A DNA stretch of 5,718 nt, from contig PMCG01000145.1 of NCBI GenBank assembly GCA_003155335.1, positions 3,712 through 9,429 on the forward strand. Direction: 5' to 3'. Positions 1 to 5,718 of the stretch are shown one piece after another. The number at the start of each line of letters is the position of its first letter. Position 1 is the first letter of the stretch. The stretch comes from Acidobacteriota bacterium. GTDB lineage: Bacteria > Acidobacteriota > Vicinamibacteria > Fen-336. A program made the translations under genes and the position numbers. The notes beneath the pieces were generated by a model that worked only from the letters and a program-made list of their open reading frames with translations, ran no database searches and had not been told where the DNA came from.

Positions 1-192
1 ATGCAAGTCAACGAGGCCACGGAGAACATCGGAGCCCGGCGGCTCGCGACCGTCCTCGAGACCGTACTGGAGGACGTGTCGTTCCACGCACCGGAGCGTT
101 CCGGCAGCCATGTCCGCATCGACGCGGACACAGTCCAACAGCGCCTGGCATCCTTGGTTCGAGACCAGGACCTCAGCCGGTTCATCCTATGA
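1..192 (+). CDS. hslU: HslU, ATPase subunit of the HslUV protease (C-terminal end, 5' truncated)
   Basis: HslU is the AAA+ unfoldase that feeds substrates into the HslV peptidase in the cytoplasm. Only the last 63 residues are present. They match the end of the family closely from memory: the [13 protein letters not shown] stretch carries the sensor-2 GARR motif (about residues 11-14 of the fragment), followed by the TVLE..LEDVSF helix, an R-S-G turn, an IDAD segment, and the invariant tail DLSRFIL. In known HslUV structures this tail inserts between HslV subunits and activates the protease, so the end is intact and probably functional. The ATG at base 1 is an internal methionine codon: full HslU is about 440-450 residues and the Walker A/B regions lie upstream of the window. 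The stop codon overlaps the start of the next gene by 4 bp. hslV probably lies further upstream, which cannot be seen. Confidence 0.95.
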   Translation: MQVNEATENIGARRLATVLETVLEDVSFHAPERSGSHVRIDADTVQQRLASLVRDQDLSRFIL

Positions 193-1241
193 CCACAGAC
201 CAGCTCTCTTGCTTCTTGTCCAATCGCGCAGGCCTGCGGTCAGGCGGCCGCAGCGCCGCCGCCGCGGTGTCCGGCTTGAGCCTGCTCCTGCTCGCTGTGG
301 CCTGCGGACAGGTCGGGCCGCCGCGCCCGCCGGTCCGGTTGACACCCCAGGCACCCTCTGACCTGCGAGTAGCGCAGCATGGCGATAAGATCGAGGTCAG
401 CTGCCGCGCCCCGCGCGTCTCTGTCGATGGCGTCAGACTCAGTGTGCTGGACGTCGAGCTCTTTGTGACGGCCAGCGAGGGGGACCCCGTCAAGACGACG
501 ACTCCACGCGTCCACCGCCTGGCGCCCGGCGAAGCGCTCAGTGAGATCGTCCGACCTCTTCCTGGCCCCGGGACTGCGCTGCGTGTGGTCGCGCGCGCGC
601 GGATCAAGAACAAGTTCTCGGCTCTCACCCCGCTCATCGTGCTGCACGTGCAAACGCCGCCCCTATCCGTGACCGATCTGGTCGTGGAGCGCCTAGCGTC
701 CAGTGTCCACATCAACTGGAGGCCGGATCAGGACGACTCCCCTGGCTCGAAGCGCTACTGGGTCTACCGTCGCTTGGAGGACGGTGCGTACGGCGTACCG
801 GTGAATGCAGAGCCGACGCAGGAGTCGGCGATCGACGACACGAGCACGGACGCCGACGCCGCTGTTTGCTACGTGGCGCGCACCGTGGCGGCGAGCGACC
901 CGGCGGTCGAGAGCGGCGACTCCGCGGAACGCTGCCTCCCCAAGCGGCCACCTGCCCCGCTGCCTGCGCCGCACGGTCTCGTTGTCGTCCCAAGCGGTGC
1001 CAACGTCGAACTCTCATGGTCGTGCGGGGCCGAGCCTCGAGTGGTCGCACATCGCGTCTATCGCGCCGTCGGCGAGGGTCGCTCTGAACGCCGCGCGGAT
1101 GTCGAGGCCGCACACTGCTCCTACCTTGACGAGGGCGTTCCGACGAGCGTGGTGCTCCGCTACACCCTCACCAGCGTCGACGACGCGGGGAACGAAAGCG
1201 CCCCGGCGTCCTTCGGGACTGTGCGACCGAGGGCGCGGTAG
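189..1241 (+). CDS. Putative lipoprotein with three fibronectin type III-like domains
   Basis: A 350-residue predicted lipoprotein of unknown specific function. After an arginine-containing leader, a hydrophobic stretch (about residues 28-38, [11 protein letters not shown]) ends in a lipobox-like LAVAC, with lipidated Cys39. Glycine at +2 does not give an inner-membrane retention signal, so outer membrane sorting is plausible. The mature start [10 protein letters not shown] leads into a Pro-rich linker. Three FN3-like repeats follow at about 54-155, 157-249 and 257-346. Each opens with a P-x-x-L-x-V type strand. The strand B tryptophan is seen at W177 and W277 but is Cys72 in the first repeat. 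Repeats 2 and 3 share a VYR strand (192-194, 290-292), and repeat 3 ends with the typical [13 protein letters not shown]3 domains usually bind proteins or act as spacers; no catalytic motif is visible. The ATG overlaps the hslU stop and lacks a close Shine-Dalgarno sequence, suggesting coupled translation. A GTG at 267 is an alternative start but would lose the positively charged leader. Confidence 0.85.
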   Translation: MTTDQLSCFLSNRAGLRSGGRSAAAAVSGLSLLLLAVACGQVGPPRPPVRLTPQAPSDLRVAQHGDKIEVSCRAPRVSVDGVRLSVLDVELFVTASEGDPVKTTTPRVHRLAPGEALSEIVRPLPGPGTALRVVARARIKNKFSALTPLIVLHVQTPPLSVTDLVVERLASSVHINWRPDQDDSPGSKRYWVYRRLEDGAYGVPVNAEPTQESAIDDTSTDADAAVCYVARTVAASDPAVESGDSAERCLPKRPPAPLPAPHGLVVVPSGANVELSWSCGAEPRVVAHRVYRAVGEGRSERRADVEAAHCSYLDEGVPTSVVLRYTLTSVDDAGNESAPASFGTVRPRAR

Positions 1242-1280
1242 CGTGCAGACGCTCTTCCCTCTTCCGCCGCGCGCCTGCCG
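1242..1280 (+). other. Short intergenic gap between lipoprotein gene and tamB
   Basis: These 39 bases are pyrimidine- and GC-rich. They contain no obvious -35/-10 pair, no hairpin followed by a T run, and no purine-rich ribosome binding site ahead of the ATG at 1281. The gap is too short and featureless to argue for a separate promoter or a terminator, so read-through from the lipoprotein gene is the simplest reading. Confidence 0.5.
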
Positions 1281-4200
1281 ATGCGCTCTGCCGCGGGGAT
1301 AGGCGGGCTGTCGGAGAGTCGAGTGCTCGAGCCAACGCCACACGTCGCACCGCCTCAGAACGACGCCCCCCAGCCGCCGGGGAGTGTCGAGACCCCATCG
1401 CGGACGACCTCGCCCGAGGCCCGCCGGACTCGGAGGCGCCGCCGCAGCTTGCTGGTGGCGTGCGCGGCCGTGCTGGGCGTCGTGCTTGCAGTGCCGCTGA
1501 GCCTGCCGCTCTGGGCACGCCAGGCGTTTCAGGCGGCCTTGAGTGGGTCAGTTGGCCGAAGGGTTCACGTCGAGGCGGTGCGAGTCCGCTGGGTGCCACT
1601 CGAGCTCGACATTCGCGACCTGCGCATCGACGGCACGACCGCGTCGGCGCCCCCATTCTTTGAGAGCCCGCGGGTGCTCATCCGCGCAAGCCTGGGTTCT
1701 CTCTGGACACGAGGGCGAGCCCTCTCGCGACTGGACTTGCAGAGCCCAACGCTGCGCATCAACGCCTTTCCAGGTGGAGGCGACGATATCCCGCATGGCC
1801 AGGCAGGAGGCCTTGGTTCCTCGGTGGTGAGTATTCGACGCCTCACAATCCACTCGGGTCAACTCGTGCTCAACCACCAACGCGTTCCTCTGGCGCTGAG
1901 CCTCTCCGACGTCGAGGGACAGCTCCGGCGGGGCAGTGATGGCGCTCTGGCAGGCACAATCTCGTTCAGCCAGGGGACGGTGGCCGAAGGCAACGGCCCG
2001 GCGCTCCCCATCGCGGCAGCGCTCGATCTCAGCCTGAGTAACGCGATGCTGGCTGTGCGCCAAGGAACCGTAAGAACGCGGCGATCGAATCTGGCTGTCA
2101 GCGGATCCCTGCAACTCCTCGCTGGCCCCATCGGTGAGTTCGCCTTGAGCGGGCCCGTCGACCTGGAGGAGCTCGACACGTCGCTGTGGCGCACCGGTTT
2201 GGGGATCCGCGGGGACGGCAGGTACGAAGGACGCCTCGCGATTGCCGGGGCCCGACTCGCTCTGAACGGCAGACTGTCTGGGACGAACGGGATGTTCAAC
2301 CGTGTTGCTGTGCCGGAGTACTCGGGCGAGCTGCGTTGGGACCCGCACGGTGTCACGCTCCACGGGCTCTCCGTGCGGACGCTCGACGGGGAGGCGGACA
2401 TCGACTTCGCATACCCCTCGGCGCCCGAACCAACGCGTTTGCGCGCGACGTACAAAGGCGTCGACGCGGAGCGCGCCGTCCGCGCCATCTTCCACCTGGG
2501 TCCGATTGGGCTGGCCTCGTCTGCCACCGGCACCGCCGACCTGGCCTGGCCGCGCGGGAGGACGCGTGCCCTTTCCGGTCACGTCGCGTTCGATCTGACA
2601 GATCGCAGCGATGGCCGCCCGCCCGCGCACGGCAGATTCGAGTGGCAGGCGAAGGACGGTCACCAGGAAATACGGCAGGCGGTGATCGAGAGTCCAACCA
2701 CGACGCTGCGTCTGAGTGGCGCGATCGACCCGCACAACCGCATCGACCTCGCCGTCGAGGGCGACAGCAGCGACCTTGCCTGGACCGACGACATGGGCAT
2801 GCGGCTGCGTCAGGCCCTTGGCAATGGCGAGGCCCGCGCCTTCGGATTCTCGGGCCGCGGGGCCTTCAAGGGCCTTTGCCGCGGGACGCTCTCCGTGCCG
2901 CTGTATGACGGCACGTTCTCGGGGCGCGATTTCGGTTTCATGGGCGTCCGATGGGGGCGGGCCGACTGGGCTGGCAGCGCCAGCCCTGACGAGGTCCGCT
3001 GTCACTCGCTCGTGTTGCGTCAGGAGGGCCGCGAGTTATGGCTCGACGGCTGGCTCGAGACCGGCGACTTTGCGGAACGTGATCGCGTCGACCTGACGCT
3101 ACGCTCGAAGCAGTGGCCCGCCGAGGACATCGCCACGGCGTTGCAGTGGGACGTTGCCGTGCACGGTCCCATGACGGCCGCGGCGAACGTTCACGGCCGT
3201 CGCAGTGCCCCAAACGGCGAGGTCCACGCCACACTCGATCGCGGCGACGTCTACGGCGTGCCCTTCGAGGATCTGAAGGTCGACCTGTTGCTCCGAGGGC
3301 GTGCCCGGGAGATTTCCTCTGCTCGCGCGCGCATTGGCGAGGGCGAGCTGCTCTTGCGAGGGACACTCACGGACGAAGGGATGTTTGACGCCGCAGCTTC
3401 TGTCCGCAATGTCGATCTGCGGGACGTGCTGCCGGCGCCCTCTCCCTGGCCGAGTTGGTCCGGCAAGATCTCAGGCGACGCGACGTTTCAGGGAACGATG
3501 GCACATCCCTGGCTCCAGGCGAGATTCTCCTCACCTGGGCTCAGTTGGGGGGGCGTGGAGCTTGGGCCCGCCACGCTGGCGGCCGACGGAGCCGGACAAT
3601 CCACGCTTGGCCTCGCGGTCACCTGTCGCTCGGAACACCTTGACGCCAGGCTCGACGGCCGCACCGGCGCACTATCTCCCTTCCCTGCCAACCTGCGCCT
3701 GACACTGCGCGAGAGCGCGCTGGATCCGATCGTGCGGGTGCTCTTCCCCCGTTTCCCAGCCGAAGCGGGCCTGGTCACGACTGGGACGTTGAACTTCGCT
3801 GGACAGCTGACGCGAGCGCGGGACGCGGTCGTCGATGTCGATCTTGCGGACCTCAGACTTCTCCTGCCCGACTACTCTCTGCGCAACCCTGACCCGGTGG
3901 TCTTCTCCGTGCGCGACGGCCGTCTACGCATCGGTGAGGCGCATCTCGCAGGGGAGGGGACGAACCTCACCATCTCGGGTAGCGCTGATCTGATCGGCCA
4001 AGGACCGCTGGCGCTCAGCCTGCGCGGAGATGCCGACCTGCGCGCGTTGTCCGTCTGGACCGAGCGAGTGAGAGGGCGTGGAGCCGCCCACCTGCAGCTC
4101 GCCCTGGCTGGGAGCCGGCATGAACCACAGATCGAGGGCCGTCTCGACATCACCGGCGCGGGTCTGCGGTTGCGCGGCTTCCCTCACGGGCTGGAGGACG

Positions 4201-5318
4201 TCGAGGGGGCGGTCTTGTTCACGGAGAGAGGCGCGCGGCTCGAAGGCCTGCGCGCCACTCTCGGCGGCGGCACGCTGGAAGCCGAAGGCGACGCGGCCTT
4301 CGCTGCGGCGCGACTCGCTTCGTTCGAGGTGCGGACGACCGGCCGTGGCATCGGCCTGCGGTATCCCGAAGGCCTGCGATCGTTGTTCGACGCGGACCTG
4401 CGCGTCGCCGGAGATGCCGACCGCCAGTGGGTGACGGGCGATATCCTCCTGCGCGAGGCCTTGTGGACACGCCGCTACGACGTCAGCGCCGAGTTGCTGT
4501 CGGTCGCGTCGCCCACGACGGCGCGCGAAGACACCGTTGGGCAGTCGGTGAGTTACGACGTTCGCTTGCACGCGCCCGGAACGCTGCGCGTGGACAACAA
4601 CCTGGCAGCGCTGGACGCGCGCGCCGAGCTCTCACTGGTAGGCACTCTCGACAACCCGATCGTCCTGGGCCGCGCCGACATCGAGCGCGGCCGGGTCTAC
4701 TTCCACGGCAACACGTACGTGCTGCGGCGCGGAACGATCGACTTCTCCGACCCGCGTCGCATCGATCCCTTCTTCGACATCGAAGCTGAGACCGGCGTAC
4801 GCGGCTACCGCGTGGTGCTGTCTGCGGTCGGCACGCTGGAGCGCGTCAACCCGACCCTCACCTCGGACCCGCCGCTCTCGCCGCTGCAGATCCTGAATCT
4901 CCTCGCCGGCGCGGACGAGAGCGCCGTGACCAGCTTCGCCCAGGCGCAGCGCGATCAGACCTATCTCGCTGCGACCGGCGCGGCCACTCTCGCGGCCGGA
5001 CGTCTCTCGGAGGAGTTCGGACTCGAGCGCGGAGCGCAGCGCCTGCTGGGCCTCAACCGCTTCTCCATCGATCCGCGCACGATCACCCCGGCGCTGGCAG
5101 AAGGCGCGCTCAGCACAGCAGCGCGTCTCACCATTGGCAAGCGCATCACACCAGACCTCTCGGTGCTCTACGCCCAGGACTTGGGCGGGCAGGAGGAGCG
5201 CCTGCTGTCGCTCGAGCTCACGCTCTCGGACCGCATATCCCTGCTTCTCACCCGTGACCAGGTCTCGGGCGAGGGGGGCGAACTCGGATTCGACGTGCTG
5301 CTCCGCCACTCGCAATGA
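1281..5318 (+). CDS. tamB: TamB-type translocation and assembly module protein (DUF490 / AsmA-like)
   Basis: A 1345-residue protein, close to the 1259 residues of E. coli TamB. It has a Pro-rich N-terminal tail, a basic cluster RRTRRRRR (48-55), and one membrane segment (about 56-78, SLLVACAAVLGVVLAVPLSL), so the bulk should be periplasmic. Residues about 88-175 are AsmA-like (GRRVHVEAVRVRW, then LDLQSPTLRI). The long middle consists of repeated beta-rich units, such as SGKISGDATFQGT and PQIEGRLDITGAGLRLRGFP near 950-970, as in the family's lipid-binding beta-groove. The C-terminal TamB domain (about 1090-1345) shows GRVYFHGNTYVLRRGTIDF (1137-1155), the NPTLTSDPPLSPLQILNLL motif (1190-1208) and an Ala-rich helix near 1228-1241. 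TamB spans the periplasm and works with an Omp85 partner; TamB, YhdP and YdbH also act in phospholipid transport to the outer membrane. The next gene overlaps by 4 bp and encodes such a partner. The start may instead be GTG 1323. No frameshift or gap is seen. Confidence 0.93.
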   Translation: MRSAAGIGGLSESRVLEPTPHVAPPQNDAPQPPGSVETPSRTTSPEARRTRRRRRSLLVACAAVLGVVLAVPLSLPLWARQAFQAALSGSVGRRVHVEAVRVRWVPLELDIRDLRIDGTTASAPPFFESPRVLIRASLGSLWTRGRALSRLDLQSPTLRINAFPGGGDDIPHGQAGGLGSSVVSIRRLTIHSGQLVLNHQRVPLALSLSDVEGQLRRGSDGALAGTISFSQGTVAEGNGPALPIAAALDLSLSNAMLAVRQGTVRTRRSNLAVSGSLQLLAGPIGEFALSGPVDLEELDTSLWRTGLGIRGDGRYEGRLAIAGARLALNGRLSGTNGMFNRVAVPEYSGELRWDPHGVTLHGLSVRTLDGEADIDFAYPSAPEPTRLRATYKGVDAERAVRAIFHLGPIGLASSATGTADLAWPRGRTRALSGHVAFDLTDRSDGRPPAHGRFEWQAKDGHQEIRQAVIESPTTTLRLSGAIDPHNRIDLAVEGDSSDLAWTDDMGMRLRQALGNGEARAFGFSGRGAFKGLCRGTLSVPLYDGTFSGRDFGFMGVRWGRADWAGSASPDEVRCHSLVLRQEGRELWLDGWLETGDFAERDRVDLTLRSKQWPAEDIATALQWDVAVHGPMTAAANVHGRRSAPNGEVHATLDRGDVYGVPFEDLKVDLLLRGRAREISSARARIGEGELLLRGTLTDEGMFDAAASVRNVDLRDVLPAPSPWPSWSGKISGDATFQGTMAHPWLQARFSSPGLSWGGVELGPATLAADGAGQSTLGLAVTCRSEHLDARLDGRTGALSPFPANLRLTLRESALDPIVRVLFPRFPAEAGLVTTGTLNFAGQLTRARDAVVDVDLADLRLLLPDYSLRNPDPVVFSVRDGRLRIGEAHLAGEGTNLTISGSADLIGQGPLALSLRGDADLRALSVWTERVRGRGAAHLQLALAGSRHEPQIEGRLDITGAGLRLRGFPHGLEDVEGAVLFTERGARLEGLRATLGGGTLEAEGDAAFAAARLASFEVRTTGRGIGLRYPEGLRSLFDADLRVAGDADRQWVTGDILLREALWTRRYDVSAELLSVASPTTAREDTVGQSVSYDVRLHAPGTLRVDNNLAALDARAELSLVGTLDNPIVLGRADIERGRVYFHGNTYVLRRGTIDFSDPRRIDPFFDIEAETGVRGYRVVLSAVGTLERVNPTLTSDPPLSPLQILNLLAGADESAVTSFAQAQRDQTYLAATGAATLAAGRLSEEFGLERGAQRLLGLNRFSIDPRTITPALAEGALSTAARLTIGKRITPDLSVLYAQDLGGQEERLLSLELTLSDRISLLLTRDQVSGEGGELGFDVLLRHSQ
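1313..1318 (+). promoter_or_regulatory. Candidate ribosome binding site for an internal GTG start of tamB
   Basis: The purine-rich GGAGAG lies just before an in-frame GTG at 1323-1325, with 6 bases between GGAG and the start codon. The upstream ATG at 1281 has no comparable site. Starting at 1323 would shorten the protein by 14 residues to 1331 and leave the membrane anchor and all domains intact. This is read by eye and not proven. Confidence 0.45.
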
Positions 5319-5718
5319 CGAGCGCGCCACTGTTGTTGCTCCTGCAGTTGCTGGCACCGACCGTGCCGGCGGGCGAGTTGGTGACGGCAGTGCGCATCGA
5401 GACCGCCGCCGAGCGCGATGCAGAGCGGCTCAGGCGTTATGTGACTGTGCGTGTCGGAGCGCCACTGGATGCCGAGGAGGTGCGGCGTTCCGTGCGGTAC
5501 CTCTTCGCCACGGGCGAGTTCACCGATGTGGCCGTCGAACGTAGGAGCGCAGCTGCCGGCGTGGAGGTCGTCTTCCGACCAGTCCCGGCTCCGCGCTTCG
5601 GCTCCATCGCCGTGGAAGGCGACCGCCTTCTCACGCCGGGTCGACTGCGTCGGGTGACACGTCTGCGCGACGGCGAGACGCTCTGGCCCAGACGGCTCGA
5701 TCGGGCCGCACAGGACGC
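5315..5718 (+). CDS. BamA/TamA (Omp85) family outer membrane protein, N-terminal part (3' truncated)
   Basis: An open frame from the ATG at 5315, inside the tamB stop codon, to the window end: 134 codons plus two bases. The start MTSAPLLLLLQLLAPTVPAG resembles a Sec signal peptide with likely cleavage after VPA (about residue 19), although it lacks the usual N-terminal Lys/Arg. Residues about 22-89 read as a POTRA domain: an opening strand LVTAVRIE, helix DAERLRRYV, then VGAPLDAEEVRRSVRYLFAT, the hallmark G-E-F-T-D-V strand (68-72) and closing strand VEVVFRP. A second POTRA begins near 93 with RFGSIAVEGDRLL and is cut by the window. POTRA domains sit in the periplasm ahead of a 16-strand outer membrane barrel, which would lie beyond the window. 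Position after tamB favours a TamA role, but BamA-like or another Omp85 member cannot be excluded, because the POTRA count and barrel are unseen. No Shine-Dalgarno sequence is apparent, so translation is probably coupled to tamB. Confidence 0.85.
   Translation, partial: MTSAPLLLLLQLLAPTVPAGELVTAVRIETAAERDAERLRRYVTVRVGAPLDAEEVRRSVRYLFATGEFTDVAVERRSAAAGVEVVFRPVPAPRFGSIAVEGDRLLTPGRLRRVTRLRDGETLWPRRLDRAAQD

Noticed and set aside
1..192. ATG at base 1 as the start of a small 63-residue gene
   Set aside because: The sequence aligns with the HslU C-terminus from its first residue, including the GARR sensor-2 motif; the Met is internal and the gene continues upstream.
590..600. Alternating CG run as a repeat or Z-DNA element
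   Set aside because: It is short and explained by Arg/Ala codons (VARARI) in the lipoprotein gene.
2186..2908. 240-codon + strand frame inside tamB
   Set aside because: Arg/Pro/Ala-rich low-complexity translation in another frame of tamB, typical of a GC-rich shadow.
1548..3005. Long antisense open frame of 485 codons
   Set aside because: It lies wholly opposite the well-supported tamB frame. It has no recognisable domain, and long antisense frames are expected in GC-rich codon-biased DNA.
3547..3553. Run of seven G inside tamB (and six G at 5273-5278) as a possible phase-variation slip site
   Set aside because: The reading frame is intact through both tracts. Such runs occur by chance in GC-rich genes, and tamB is not known as phase-variable.
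4632..5357. Antisense frame of 241 codons over the tamB/Omp85 junction
   Set aside because: It covers the strongest TamB motifs on the other strand, and its translation shows no domain, signal or helix pattern of its own.
5134..5544. 136-codon + strand frame across the tamB/Omp85 boundary
   Set aside because: The Omp85 frame from 5315 carries a signal peptide and a clear POTRA pattern, while this frame gives Arg/Ser/Cys-rich sequence without any motif.
1..5718. CRISPR array, tRNA/rRNA, insertion sequence, riboswitch or intrinsic terminator
   Set aside because: No direct-repeat/spacer pattern, RNA gene hallmark, inverted terminal repeats or hairpin plus T-run was seen. Nearly every base is in the four genes.

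Overview
The window is about 5.7 kb of dense, GC-rich coding DNA (roughly two thirds G+C by eye). All recognisable genes lie on the + strand: the 3' end of hslU, a complete lipoprotein gene with fibronectin type III-like repeats, a complete tamB-type gene, and the 5' end of a BamA/TamA (Omp85) family gene. HslU, a lipoprotein, TamB and POTRA domains together imply a diderm (Gram-negative type) bacterium. The high GC, the CG-x-x-GPP lipoprotein start and tamB placed before the Omp85 gene fit lineages such as Acidobacteriota or the former Deltaproteobacteria. That placement is inference; nothing here fixes the taxon.

Layout: 1-192 is the C-terminal 63 residues of HslU, the ATPase of the HslUV protease. 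The lipoprotein gene (189-1241) starts inside the hslU stop codon (ATGA overlap). After a 39-bp gap the tamB-type gene runs 1281-5318, though an internal GTG at 1323 has the better ribosome binding site. The Omp85 gene starts in the tamB stop codon (second ATGA overlap, 5315) and runs off the window after 134 codons.

How they work together: TamB is an inner-membrane-anchored, groove-shaped periplasmic bridge. Its C-terminal domain works with the POTRA domains of an Omp85 protein in outer membrane protein assembly, and the family is also tied to phospholipid transport to the outer membrane. The two genes here probably encode such a pair and are likely translationally coupled. The lipoprotein could be an extra outer membrane or periplasmic partner, but only its position supports that. 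HslU is a cytoplasmic protease subunit, and its link to the envelope genes may be only co-transcription. No RNA genes, mobile elements, CRISPR arrays, clear promoters or terminators were seen. No clearly new system is visible; the lipoprotein is the least characterised part.
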